The notes: generated from the letters alone by a model not told the origin. A stretch of 64,000 bases of DNA from an endosymbiont of unidentified scaly snail isolate Monju (GCF_000801295.1 NZ_AP012978.1:372001-436000), one strand, 5' to 3'. Positions 46,222 to 55,400 are shown, counted from the stretch's first letter. Translations and numbers: made by a program.

Positions 46222-48717
46222 TCAACTCCTGGGCTTCCGTCCCGGTCGGCAGGGGGCGGCGTTCAGTGGGTCTTCGGGCCAGTGGTGCTTTGGGTAGCGG
46301 CCTCGCATCTCCTTGCGTACCTCGGTATAGGCATGGGTCCAGAAGTGCGCCAGGTCGCGGGTCACCTGCAGGGGGCGGCCGGCGGGCGAGAGCAGGTGCA
46401 CGACCAGGGGAATGCGCCCTCCGGCGAGGCGCGGGGTTTCGCGCTCGCCGTAGAGTTCCTGCAGGGGCACGCGCAGCACGGGGTCGCCGTCCTCGGGGTA
46501 GTCGATGGGACGACGACTGCCAGCGGGGGTCTGGTAGTGCTCGGGCAGCAGGGTATCGAGCTGCCGGTTTCGCTCCCAGCCGAGCCACTGGCGCAGCGCC
46601 CCGGCCACGTCTACCCGGCGCAGCGCGCGCAGGCTGGTGATACCGTCCAGCCAGGGAACGAACCAGTCTTCGAGTCGAGCCAGCAGGGCGGGGTCGGTGC
46701 AGTCCGGCCACTCTTCCCCGAGGTACCGGCGCAGCAGGGCGATGCGTCCTTGCAGGTGGCGCAGTGCGGGGGCCTGGTCGAACAGGTCCAGTCCGCGTTT
46801 CCGCACCTGCTCGAGCAGCAGGGGGACGGGATCGTCTTCGGCCACGAGTGGTACCGCCTGCTCGCGCAGCGACAGCGGACCGAGACGCTGGCAGAGACGC
46901 GCGCTCACGGCCTGGCGCTGCGGGTCCCAGCGCAGTTCGCGGACTGTTTCCAGCCAGTCGGCGAAGTCCCGTGCCAGTTCGTCTGCCTGCAAGGCCGCGG
47001 CCAGCCAGATACGCGCCTCACGCCGCCCGGCATCGAGCCTGGCTACGGCCAGCAGACGCTCGCCGCGCAGGCTGTCGTGTTCGGGCAGCACGGCGCCGCA
47101 CCCGTTGCGCAGGCGAAAGCGTGTGCCGCCGTCTTCGCGCGCCAGGGCGATGCGCTCGGGAAAGGCGCTGGCCAGCAAGGGGCCCGGGCCGTGCAGGGTG
47201 CCGGCCTCGCTGCCATCGAGCAGGCGCGCCAGTTGCCGGCTGGCCTGCGCGATGTGCGCCAGCGCACCGGGATTGCTGTCATCCGCGGCGCGGCGTTCGC
47301 GCCATGCGGCCAGTCGTTGCAGACGCGGAACCAGGTCGCAGGGCGGAGGTTCACCGTTGCGGCTCCGCAGCGGGTCGCGTTCGCTCAGCAGGGCGGCCAG
47401 GTCACAGGCGGTCTGGCGCGCGTCGGTGCTGGCGGCCAGCAGCATGCGGGCCAGGCGAGGATGCAGCGGCAGGCGCAGCATGGCCTGGCCCGTTGTGGTG
47501 ATGCGGCCGCCATCGTCCAGTGCGCCGAGCTGTTGCAGCAGCTCGCGCGCCTGTGTCCAGTGCGCCAACGGCGGTGGGGTCACCCATTGCAGCGCGTCGG
47601 GTGAGTGCACCCCCCAGCCGGCCAGCTCCAGTACCAGCGGTGCCAGATCGGCTTCGAGGATCTCGGGCGGGGAGGCCTCTTCGAGCCGCGCCTGCCGCGT
47701 CTCGGTCCAGACGCGATAGCAGTCGCCCGAGGCCTGGCGTCCGGCGCGCCCGGCACGTTGCAGGGCCGAGGCCTGCGAGATGCGACGGGTCTCCAGCCGG
47801 CTCAGGCCGCTGTTGGGATCGAAGGCGGGCTTGCGTGTCAGTCCCGAGTCGATCACCACGCGAATGCCTTCGATGGTGAGGCTGGTCTCGGCGATGTCGG
47901 TGGCCAGTATCACCCGTCGGCCCTCTCCCTCCCCACGAATGATGGCGTCCTGCTCGGCGGGTGGCACCTCGCCGTGCAGGGCCTGCACGCGCACGCCCTG
48001 TGTATCCAGGTCGGCCAGCGCCTCGGTCAGGCGGCGGATCTCGCCCTTGCCCGGCAGGAACACCAGCAGGTCGCCGGGATGTCGGCTCAGCGCCTCGCGC
48101 ACTACCCGTTCCAGTACCCGGGGCAGCTCGCGCGGATCGGGATCACGCGGCAGATGGTGCATCGCCACCGGATATGAACGGCTCTCGGTCTGCAACCACG
48201 CCGCGCCCAGCTGCCCGGCGAGCGTCTCGCCGTCGAGTGAGGCGGACATCAGCAGCAGGCGCAGGTCTTCGCGCAGCCCGTCGGCCACATCGCGACACAG
48301 TGCCAGCGAGAGGTCTGCTTGCAGGTTGCGCTCGTGAAACTCGTCGAAGATCACCAGGCCCACGCCGGACAGCTCGGGATCGGCCTGCAGGCGGCGCAGC
48401 AGCAGGCCCTCGGTGAGCACCTCGATACGGGTGTGCGGGCCGATGCGCCGGTCGAAACGCACCTGGTAGCCCACGGTCTCGCCGATCTTCTCACCGAGCA
48501 GTGTCGCCATGCGGTGCGCGGCCATGCGCGCTGCCGGGCGGCGCGGTTCGAGCATCAGGATGCGTTGCCCTGTCAGCCAGGGGGCATTCAGCAGCGCCAG
48601 CGGCACCAGGGTGGTCTTGCCTGAACCCGGGGGCGCGCCGAGCACCAGGTGGCCTTCGGCCAGGCGCTCGGCGATCTCGGGCAGGGCCGGGGTGATGGGC
48701 AGATCGGGCAGGGACAT
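46222..48717 (-). CDS. hrpB: ATP-dependent helicase HrpB
   Basis: The product has 831 residues, the standard HrpB length. Walker A GAPPGSGKTTLVPLAL (near 27-42), Walker B VIFDEFHERNLQADLSLAL (DEFH, near 122-140), motif III LLMSASLDGE and motif VI QRAGRAGRQASGDCYRVW are intact. The C-terminal HrpB-specific region is complete. The protein is a DEAH-box RNA helicase-like enzyme whose role in most bacteria is unclear; in some plant-linked species it affects surface adhesins. No operon partner is evident. Confidence 0.95.
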   Translation of the reverse strand: MSLPDLPITPALPEIAERLAEGHLVLGAPPGSGKTTLVPLALLNAPWLTGQRILMLEPRRPAARMAAHRMATLLGEKIGETVGYQVRFDRRIGPHTRIEVLTEGLLLRRLQADPELSGVGLVIFDEFHERNLQADLSLALCRDVADGLREDLRLLLMSASLDGETLAGQLGAAWLQTESRSYPVAMHHLPRDPDPRELPRVLERVVREALSRHPGDLLVFLPGKGEIRRLTEALADLDTQGVRVQALHGEVPPAEQDAIIRGEGEGRRVILATDIAETSLTIEGIRVVIDSGLTRKPAFDPNSGLSRLETRRISQASALQRAGRAGRQASGDCYRVWTETRQARLEEASPPEILEADLAPLVLELAGWGVHSPDALQWVTPPPLAHWTQARELLQQLGALDDGGRITTTGQAMLRLPLHPRLARMLLAASTDARQTACDLAALLSERDPLRSRNGEPPPCDLVPRLQRLAAWRERRAADDSNPGALAHIAQASRQLARLLDGSEAGTLHGPGPLLASAFPERIALAREDGGTRFRLRNGCGAVLPEHDSLRGERLLAVARLDAGRREARIWLAAALQADELARDFADWLETVRELRWDPQRQAVSARLCQRLGPLSLREQAVPLVAEDDPVPLLLEQVRKRGLDLFDQAPALRHLQGRIALLRRYLGEEWPDCTDPALLARLEDWFVPWLDGITSLRALRRVDVAGALRQWLGWERNRQLDTLLPEHYQTPAGSRRPIDYPEDGDPVLRVPLQELYGERETPRLAGGRIPLVVHLLSPAGRPLQVTRDLAHFWTHAYTEVRKEMRGRYPKHHWPEDPLNAAPCRPGRKPRS

Positions 48718-48759
48718 GTGTGGATGACTGGGAGGCGGTGACGACCTGGCAAGTCTCGC

Positions 48760-49776
48760 TCAGCGTCCGCCCGATTGCATGCGTCGCTGTTCCTCGAGCA
48801 GCGGCTGTACCTCGGCCAGCCCCCGGGTGGCGAGCAACTGGCCGGGCTCGGCGGCGAGCGCCTGTTCGAAGGCGCGGGCGGCGTCCTCAAAGCGGCCCTG
48901 GTAGAGCCAGACATAGCCCAGGTTGGCCAGGTAGAGGGGGTCGTTGTCGCCGGTATCGACCAGCTCGCGGTAGACGCGTTCGCTCAGCTCGAGGTCGTTG
49001 CGCGCGAGCAGCAGGCGATTGAGGGTGACCACCAGTTCGGGGTCATGGCGGCTGGTGCGCAGACCGGCGATGGCCTGTTGCAGGGCGTCCTCGACATTGC
49101 CACGGCGTTCGGCAACGGCGCTCAGGCCGGCGTGACAGAGGTGGCAGCGGACATCGTGCTCCAGACCGCGCGAGAAGGCGCGTTCGGCGGTCTCGAGGTC
49201 GCCGCGCGCCAGCGCGACCCAGCCGCGACCGACCCAGGGCAGGGTGTTCCAGGTCTGCATGATGCCGGTGGCGATGGAGATGTACTCGGCATCCTCGAAA
49301 TACAGGGCCTCCTCGGTCTTGTCGAACCAGTCGGCAGCCCGGTCGAGTTCGCCTCGGTAGAAGGCCAGCCAGCCGCGTGCAGCGAACAGCATGGGTCGCT
49401 GGTGCTGGCCCATCCAGCGCTCGGCGCGATCCAGCAGCGGTGGCACCTTGTCGAAGCGGCCGCGTTTCATCATCACCCAGGCCTCGCCCAGCCAGGGGTG
49501 GAAACGCGAGGGCTGGTCTTTTTGCATGGCGCGGAACTCGCGCAGCGCCTCCTGGTAATGAGCGAGCTGGAACCAGGACCAGGCGTGCAGCACGCGGTCC
49601 TGCCAGGAGGCGCTCGCCTTGCCGGTCAGTTGCAGGGTGCGGACGTAGTCCTTGGCCCCATAGGCCTCGAGGACGGCGTTGCCGCCGCTCGGACGTTCGA
49701 GCGTGGTCTGGCAGGCTGCCACCCACAGGGCCAGCAGGAAGATGGGGAAGCGCAGGGGATGCCTCATGGTGTTCAT
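48760..49776 (-). CDS. TPR lipoprotein, last gene of the PqqD/ATP-grasp/decarboxylase operon
   Basis: The product has 338 residues. The N-terminus MNTMRHPLRFPIFLLALWVAACQTT carries a lipoprotein signal with the acylated Cys near residue 22. About eight TPR-like helical pairs follow (for example WQDRVLHAWSWFQLAHYQEA, LYLANLGYVWLYQGRFEDAA). A CHLCH-like stretch (RCHLCHAGLSAV) is present; it has the right spacing for a haem site, but the protein shows no cytochrome fold, so I do not call it a cytochrome. The start overlaps the previous gene's stop (ATGA). It probably lies in the outer membrane facing the periplasm as a scaffold for the operon's product. Confidence 0.8.
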   Translation of the reverse strand: MNTMRHPLRFPIFLLALWVAACQTTLERPSGGNAVLEAYGAKDYVRTLQLTGKASASWQDRVLHAWSWFQLAHYQEALREFRAMQKDQPSRFHPWLGEAWVMMKRGRFDKVPPLLDRAERWMGQHQRPMLFAARGWLAFYRGELDRAADWFDKTEEALYFEDAEYISIATGIMQTWNTLPWVGRGWVALARGDLETAERAFSRGLEHDVRCHLCHAGLSAVAERRGNVEDALQQAIAGLRTSRHDPELVVTLNRLLLARNDLELSERVYRELVDTGDNDPLYLANLGYVWLYQGRFEDAARAFEQALAAEPGQLLATRGLAEVQPLLEEQRRMQSGGR

Positions 49777-50393
49777 TTGTCGTCCAGCTTCAGATAACGG
49801 CGCGCCGCCGGGTTCTCCGGATCGAGGATGAATACCGCGTGATACAACCGGGTCGCCTCGTCGGTCTGCCCCTGAAGGGCATGCACTGCGGCGAGCTCGG
49901 CGAGGAAGCGCACGTCCGCGGGGTAGACTGCCAGCATGCGTTCGGCGACCGTGCGCGCGGCTTCGTATTTTTTCTGTCCCTTCAGCGCGAGCAGCAGGCG
50001 CAGGTTGCCATAGTAGTTGTACAGGTCGGTGCGCAGCACCTGGGTCGCCACCTGTTCGGCGCGGCCATAGTCGTGCTGTGCCAGCAACGGCAGCAGCAGG
50101 CCGAGGCGCGCCTCCAGCGAGGCGGGAACGGCCTTGATCGCCTGGCGGTAGTGCTTGCGGGCATTGGCATGGTGGCCGGCCAGGTAGTGTAGCCAGCCCA
50201 TGCGCAGGTTGACCGTGTAGGCCTCGGGATAGCGTTCGAGTACGGCGGCCAGCGCCTTCATGGCGTCGTCGTATTTCTGTACCCGTTCGTAGGCCAGTGA
50301 GCGATGGTAGGCGTCCGTGACCCAGGTGTCGTCCGATGCGGCCAGCGCCAATGCCGAGCAGAGCAGCAGGGTGGCGAGCAGTCCGTGTTTCAT
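49773..50393 (-). CDS. Periplasmic TPR protein
   Basis: The product has 206 residues. A signal peptide (HGLLATLLLCSALALAAS) ends near residue 20. Four to five TPR units follow (YDDAMKALAAVLERYPEAYT, ANARKHYRQAIKAVPASLEA, YEAARTVAERMLAVYPADVR, ATRLYHAVFILDPENPAARR). It overlaps both neighbours by four bases, so it is co-translated with the urea-transporter/M23 fusion upstream and the TPR lipoprotein downstream. It probably acts as an adaptor in the periplasm; no catalytic residues are seen. Confidence 0.82.
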   Translation of the reverse strand: MKHGLLATLLLCSALALAASDDTWVTDAYHRSLAYERVQKYDDAMKALAAVLERYPEAYTVNLRMGWLHYLAGHHANARKHYRQAIKAVPASLEARLGLLLPLLAQHDYGRAEQVATQVLRTDLYNYYGNLRLLLALKGQKKYEAARTVAERMLAVYPADVRFLAELAAVHALQGQTDEATRLYHAVFILDPENPAARRYLKLDDK

Positions 50394-52507
50394 GATGGTG
50401 TCTCCCGGGGGGCTGTGATGTCGGTATCCGTGTCTCCATGTGTCGGCTGGAGAGGGCGCATCTGCAGTACCTGTCCGTTGGATTCGATGCGTTGCAGCAG
50501 GCCCTGCCCCTCGGCGAGCAGGATGTGGAAGGTCTCGCGCGCGCCCTGGCGGTCGCTGGTCTCGCCCTCGATCTCGCGGCGGCCGACGAAACGTGCCTGG
50601 TAATCGATGCGACCGAGGTCGGGGGCGAGCAGGCGTGCCAGGTTGAGCAGGTGCCGGGAGGCGCGATTCTCGTGCACTGCCATCGGCAGTACGTCCTTCC
50701 ACCACAGGCCCGGCTGGTGGCTCAGGGGGAGTCGTGGCAGGTAACGGAACAGCGCCGCCAGCAGCGGGTCATGACCCTCGAGCCGGTAGAAATAGAACTG
50801 GCCGGTGTCACGGTGAAAGAACAATTGTGCCTTTCCGCTGTCGAGGCAGGTTTCGCCCGCCGCGTTCATGCGCACGTGCAGCTCGCGCGTCTCGCCGACC
50901 TGGTTCTCCAGGCGCCAGCGGCTGTCGAGGACCAGTGCGGTGGCGGTCAGCAGGTGGTCGTCGGGATGCAGTGGTGCGACGCGGTCGCCTTCGGCGGGTA
51001 CGGCGGCGGGAACGAAACGCCCGCCCGATTTGCGATAGTCCTGTACCAGGAAGGGCAGGGTCGCCTCGCCCGGCATGGCGCCGGCCTGGACATGCAGGTG
51101 GATGTGCGGCTGTGGCGAGTAGCCGGAGTTGCCACACAGGCCGAGGCGGGTGCCGGGTTCCACCCAGTCGCCGGCCTTGACCTGGAGGCTGTCCTGGGCG
51201 AAGTGCGCGATGATCACGTGCCAGCCAGCACCGGTGTCGATGCTTACCCAGTTGCCCCAGTTGTCGCGCTCGTTGAGCTTGCCGGGGGCGTTGTCCGGCA
51301 CGCCGTCGTGGACCATGGCCACCCGCCCGCGCACCGGCGAGAGCACCGGTTTGTGCCAGGCGTGGTAGTCGGTCAGCGCCAGGCCGTCGCCGCGGAAGCT
51401 GCTGTCGTTGCGCAGCATGAGGAAGTCCAGGGCGTGGGTCTGCAGGCCCTGGTGGGTCCAGCGCCCGTCGAAGCCCTGCCAGACCGACCACTCGCCGCTG
51501 AAGGGCAGTACCACGCGCTTCGGTTCCAGTGGAAAGCGATGGCGCCGGTTGAGGTGGTCGTCGAGGGTGTCTTCGGGCGTGGCGCCGATGCGATCGGCCA
51601 CCATGGGGTAACCGACCAGGATCAGCACGTAGAGCAGGCTCAGGGTCACCAGGTTGAACGGCAGGGTGAAGGCCGGCAAGCCGTACAGTGCCCAGAACAG
51701 CTTGACCGCGCTCATCAAGAGGGCGGCGAGCATGACGCCGACCGCGGCGATCGCCAGGCTGCGCCGCGAGGGCACCAGGAAGACGCCACCGAGCGCCATG
51801 GCGATGAGGATGAAGTTGAAGTTGTTGGGGTCCAGGTAGGCGCTGTCGGGCGCGCCTTGCATCAGCGCCACCAGGCCGGTGCCCACCAGGTAGCCGAGCA
51901 CCGCCAGCAGGAACAGGATGCGCGAGTACAGCAGCAGCACCAGGGCGAATATCAGGCCGGTGAGCGGATAGGGCAGGAACAGGATGGCACCCAGTGCACG
52001 CAGGAAGCCGTCGATGACGGTTGGCAGTGCCTGTGGGGTCCAGGCCGCGAGCAGCCCGGCATCCTCGCGCACCAGCAGGTTGCTGTAGCCCAGCGAGGCC
52101 AGGTAGACCACCATGCTGATGATCACGAAGGGCAGGCTGAGAATGGGCAGTTGCAGGAACTGGCGGAACAGGCTGTTGAGTATCAGGCTCAGGTTCAGAC
52201 TCATTACGCCCGCGGTGGCGGCGAGCAGCAGACTCAGTGGCGTGATCTGGAACAGGCTGCCGATGCCCAGCCCGGTGAGCAGGGCGTTGTAGGTAAAGAA
52301 GCCCGTTTCGAGAAACGCCGCCCCCATGCCGATGAAACTCGCAAAGGCATGGGCGGCGGCGACCGAGACCAGCCCCGCCGTGCCCACCGAGGGTACCGTG
52401 AAGGTGGCTGCCAGCATCAGCGCGCCCGGCCAGGCGCGTTGCAGGAACAGGATCTCCGAGTAGCTGTCGGAGAGGCTGCGGACGAGCGACAGGAGACGGT
52501 CCGGCAT
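50390..52507 (-). CDS. Urea-transporter-family membrane protein fused to an M23 peptidase domain
   Basis: The product has 705 residues. Residues 1-310 form a urea-transporter fold with both family signatures LPxxTxPF: LPILSLPFVI in the first half and LPAFTLPFNL in the second. From about 325 a soluble domain follows. An M23 (lysostaphin-like) peptidase core lies near 350-490: HALDF with the first His and Asp, WHVIIAHFAQDSLQVKAGDW, and PHIHLHVQ with the HxH zinc ligand. A further domain of unknown fold (about 520-690) follows. M23 enzymes cut Gly-containing peptides, often in cell walls. Fusion to a transporter suggests cleavage of something passed through or held at the membrane. Stop and next start overlap (ATGA). 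Confidence 0.85.
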   Translation of the reverse strand: MPDRLLSLVRSLSDSYSEILFLQRAWPGALMLAATFTVPSVGTAGLVSVAAAHAFASFIGMGAAFLETGFFTYNALLTGLGIGSLFQITPLSLLLAATAGVMSLNLSLILNSLFRQFLQLPILSLPFVIISMVVYLASLGYSNLLVREDAGLLAAWTPQALPTVIDGFLRALGAILFLPYPLTGLIFALVLLLYSRILFLLAVLGYLVGTGLVALMQGAPDSAYLDPNNFNFILIAMALGGVFLVPSRRSLAIAAVGVMLAALLMSAVKLFWALYGLPAFTLPFNLVTLSLLYVLILVGYPMVADRIGATPEDTLDDHLNRRHRFPLEPKRVVLPFSGEWSVWQGFDGRWTHQGLQTHALDFLMLRNDSSFRGDGLALTDYHAWHKPVLSPVRGRVAMVHDGVPDNAPGKLNERDNWGNWVSIDTGAGWHVIIAHFAQDSLQVKAGDWVEPGTRLGLCGNSGYSPQPHIHLHVQAGAMPGEATLPFLVQDYRKSGGRFVPAAVPAEGDRVAPLHPDDHLLTATALVLDSRWRLENQVGETRELHVRMNAAGETCLDSGKAQLFFHRDTGQFYFYRLEGHDPLLAALFRYLPRLPLSHQPGLWWKDVLPMAVHENRASRHLLNLARLLAPDLGRIDYQARFVGRREIEGETSDRQGARETFHILLAEGQGLLQRIESNGQVLQMRPLQPTHGDTDTDITAPRETPS

Positions 52508-52517
52508 CGTGCGGTGT

Positions 52518-53874
52518 TCAGTCGGCCAGGTGTGCGGGCAGGCGTTCGGGCGCGGTCATCATCGCCAGGTCTTCGCGCTCGCGGATGACATGGGGCTTGC
52601 CGTGCTCGTCGATGAGCACGATCGCCGGTCGGTACTCGATGAACTGCATCCACTGGGTGACGTTGTAGGCACCTACCGGTGACAGGGTCAGGCGGGTGCC
52701 GCGCGGCATGTGCGGCAGCATGGCCGCCTCGTCGATCACGTCGATGTTCATGCACAGCGGACCGTTGAGGATCGCCGGTTCGTTCATGCCCAGGAGTTCG
52801 CGGTCGGGCTCGATGGTGAAGTTGTACCAGGTCGAGGTGTAGAGCAGATTGACCCCGGCATCGAGCACGTAGGCGCGGCGGCCGTCGGGCAGGCGCTTGC
52901 TGGCGTTGACCGTGGTGATCAGGTAGCCGGCCTCGTCCACCATGGCGCGGCCGGTCTCGAGTACCAGCTCCGGCAGTTCGCCGGGACGCAGCGCGTTGTA
53001 CAGGCCCTCGGCGATCTTCTCGGCAAAGGCCTCCACCGGCGGCACCGCCACCTCGGGGGGGGAAGTACACGCCCTTCAGGCGACTCTTCGAGGGCAAGCC
53101 GCCGCCGATGTCGTAGTAGCGCAGGCTGTAGCCGAAGGCCTCTTCGATCTCGTGACCGAAGCCGACCAGCTTTTCCATGGCGACCCGGTAGGCATCGGGC
53201 TCGAGCAGGAAGGTGCCGATATGGCAGTGCAGGCCGACGATGCGCATCCTCCCGCCGGCATGGATACGGCGCACCGCGTCCAGCGCCTGGCCGGATTCCA
53301 GGTTGAAGCCGAAGCGGCTCCACTGCGGCTGAATGCCCGAGTCCAGGTTGAGGCGGATGGCCACCTCCAGTTCGCGATCGAGCGCGTCGGCCAGTGCCTC
53401 GAAATCCTCGATCTCGTCGAAATGGTCGATGTGGATGCGCGCGCCCTCGGTGGCCGCCACCCGCAGCGCCTCGCGCGACTTGTTCGGGCCGTTGAAGATG
53501 ATGTTCTCTCCCGGCACGCCCAGTCGCCGCGCCTTCTGGTATTCCATCTCCGAGATCACCTCGGCGAGGGAGCCCTCCTGGTGGAAGATGGCGCAGATGG
53601 CATCGAGGTAGTTGGTCTTGTACGACCAGCCGAAGGTGACCTTGGGGTAATGGCTGCCCAGCGCGGCGCGGATCTCGCGTGCCTTCTCGCGGATCGCCCG
53701 CTCGGAGAAGACGAACAGCGGCGAACCGAAGCGTTCGGTCAGTTCGGCCACGGGTACACCATCGATGGCCTCGCGCACCGGGCGCGCAAAGTAGGGCGAG
53801 GCCCCGAACTTGTTGAGCGCTCCCCCGGTGTTGAGCCGGGTGATGCTGGGTTTCACGTATTCGTTCTGGGTCAT
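52518..53874 (-). pseudogene. PLP-dependent decarboxylase (DAP/ornithine decarboxylase fold III), frameshifted in a G8 run
   Basis: Two frames join to a 451-residue protein. The first (from 53874) has an N-terminal tail (YVKPSITRLNTGGALNKFG) and a fold-III decarboxylase core with the PLP lysine in FGWSYKTNYLDAI (near 80-92) and LHCHIGTFLL and YDIGGGLPSKSR further on. The second frame continues EVAVPPVEAFAEKIAEGLYN with LVLETGRAMVDEAGYLI. The break falls in eight consecutive G on the plus strand (53055-53062); seven would restore the frame. Homopolymer error or phase variation are both possible. The enzyme probably decarboxylates an amino acid or peptide end. It overlaps the ATP-grasp gene (ATGA). 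Confidence 0.83.
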
Positions 53875-54908
53875 GTCTCTCCCCGGGTGATCATGTTCTG
53901 GAAGGTTTGCATGTCGCTGATCTGCTCCATGGTGTAGCGAACGTACAGTTTGCCGGTCGGGTAGTCGCTGGTGCGCTCGGTGTCGTATCCCAGCGCCAGT
54001 CGCACCAGGCGCGCCGGCAGGTTGACGCCGACCCCGGTGGCGAAGTGCACCCAGGCAGGAAAGCGCGGGTTGATCTCGATCAGCCAGATGCGGTCGTCGC
54101 GCACGATGCATTCCATCTCGAAGCCGCCGCGCCAGCGGAAGGCCTCGACGAAACGCCGCACCGCGGCCTCGAGCTGCGGATGGCGGATGGTTACCCCAGT
54201 CCAGATCTTGCCCAGCTCGGTCACGCTCAGCTTGCGCGCTGCCACCAGGCCGGCGTCGCCGCCCTCGCCGTCGCCCAGGCCGATGACGTTCAGTTCGTCA
54301 CCATCGACGCGCTGCTGCACGATCACCGGGTAGCCCCATTCGGCAGCGATGCGTCCGAACAGGTTCATGGCGGCATCCAGGGTATGTGCCACGTAGGCCT
54401 TGTAGAGCGCGCCCTTGATCATCACCGGGAAGCCCAGCGCCTGGACCGCTTCGATCAGTTCCTGGTGGCTGCTGACCAGGCGTTGCGCCGGCGCCTCGAT
54501 GCCTGCCTGTGCCGCGACCTCCTGCAGGTGGTCCTTGGCGCGCAGGCGGAACTGGTCTTCGGTAGGCAGCAGGGCGCGGATACCCGCCGCTTCCAGCTTC
54601 TCCGCGTTGCGCACGTAGAAGGGCAGTTCCGAATCCAGGGTCGGCACCACCACGTCCATGCCGAACTGCTGCTGCACGTACAGGATGCGTTGCATCAGCG
54701 CGTCGTCGCTGGCCGTGGGGAAGGGGACCATGAAGCTGCGCTCGAACAGCCAGTTGAGATACACGCCGGGTTCCAGCGCGTCGTAGGCCAGGCCGGCGAT
54801 GCGGCACTCCAGACCCGGGTCTTCCTTCAGGCTGCGCGCCACCCCGGTGCCGGGGGCGGGATTGTCCGAGGCGTTGATGCCGGAGACGGCGATGGCGACC
54901 GTGCTCAT
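53871..54908 (-). CDS. ATP-grasp ligase (carbamoyl-phosphate-synthase-like)
   Basis: The product has 345 residues. The ATP-grasp domain is seen in FPVMIKGALYKAYVAH (nucleotide-binding lysine, near 160-175), VIVQQRVDGDELNVIGLGDG and the metal-binding IWLIEINPRFPAWVHFATGV (near 275-294). An N-terminal Rossmann-like domain precedes it. Such enzymes make an amide or ester through an acyl-phosphate. Lying between a PqqD-like protein and a decarboxylase, joined to both by 4-base overlaps, it probably links an amino acid to a carrier peptide or small molecule. Its substrate cannot be read from the sequence. Confidence 0.85.
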   Translation of the reverse strand: MSTVAIAVSGINASDNPAPGTGVARSLKEDPGLECRIAGLAYDALEPGVYLNWLFERSFMVPFPTASDDALMQRILYVQQQFGMDVVVPTLDSELPFYVRNAEKLEAAGIRALLPTEDQFRLRAKDHLQEVAAQAGIEAPAQRLVSSHQELIEAVQALGFPVMIKGALYKAYVAHTLDAAMNLFGRIAAEWGYPVIVQQRVDGDELNVIGLGDGEGGDAGLVAARKLSVTELGKIWTGVTIRHPQLEAAVRRFVEAFRWRGGFEMECIVRDDRIWLIEINPRFPAWVHFATGVGVNLPARLVRLALGYDTERTSDYPTGKLYVRYTMEQISDMQTFQNMITRGET

Positions 54909-55147
54909 GCGATCAGGCGCAGCAGGCGCAGTTGCTGCAGGAACTCGGTGACATCGCGCGAGGCCTGTTCGGCCGGGATGGCCCAGTTTTCGGTCAGCCC
55001 GGTGGCCAGTGCCTCGGCGTCCTGCCCCTGCTTGATGCCGTCGAGCAGGAAACGCGCGGTCTCATTGATCAGGAAGCTCTCCCCGGTATGCGGGTCGAAC
55101 ATGAAGCCCTCGTCATTGAGGGCCATGCGGGAAAGTGTGTCGCTCAT
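54905..55147 (-). CDS. PqqD-like peptide-recognition protein
   Basis: The product has 80 residues. It reads as a single PqqD domain: MALNDEGFMFDPHTGESFLI with INETARFLLDGIKQGQDAEA and a C-terminal helix FLQQLRLLRLI. PqqD domains (RiPP recognition elements) hold the leader part of a peptide for modifying enzymes. It is the first gene of the six-gene operon and is coupled to the ATP-grasp gene (ATGA). No precursor peptide gene is visible between it and the tRNA; none of the PQQ enzymes is present. Confidence 0.84.
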   Translation of the reverse strand: MSDTLSRMALNDEGFMFDPHTGESFLINETARFLLDGIKQGQDAEALATGLTENWAIPAEQASRDVTEFLQQLRLLRLIA

Positions 55148-55274
55148 GGTCGCTGTCTTGTCCTCGTCGTTCGTGCCGTCAGGGCAGGAGGCCCCGCCAT
55201 CATTTCATTGTCCCAGCTCGTCGCATCCCCTGTCGTGGTGTACCGCACGCAATGGCGTGTTGCCCTGGACCACC

Positions 55275-55303
55275 TTGGCAAGCAGCTCCTGTTGCGGTAG
55301 CAT
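55275..55303 (+). promoter_or_regulatory. Promoter of the tRNA-Val gene
   Basis: TTGGCA (55275-55280) and TAGCAT (55298-55303) are 17 bases apart. Transcription would start near 55310, just before the tRNA. Confidence 0.75.
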
Positions 55304-55316
55304 TCGCCTCCCTTCA

Positions 55317-55391
55317 GGGCGCGTAGCTCAGCGGGAGAGCACTGCCTTCACACGGCAGGGGTCACAGGTTCAATTCCTGTCGCGCCCACCA
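55317..55391 (+). tRNA. tRNA-Val (anticodon CAC)
   Basis: The 75-base gene folds into a full cloverleaf. The acceptor stem GGGCGCG pairs with CGCGCCC, the anticodon stem CTGCC/GGCAG encloses TTCACAC with anticodon CAC, and the T arm contains GGTTCAATTCC. The CCA end is encoded. It reads GTG codons. A terminator follows. Confidence 0.95.
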
Positions 55392-55400
55392 GGTTCGATG

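Noticed and set aside
49131-49160. CHLCH in the TPR lipoprotein as a possible haem site
   Set aside because: The spacing fits CxxCH, but the surrounding sequence is a TPR helix with no cytochrome fold or axial ligand pattern.
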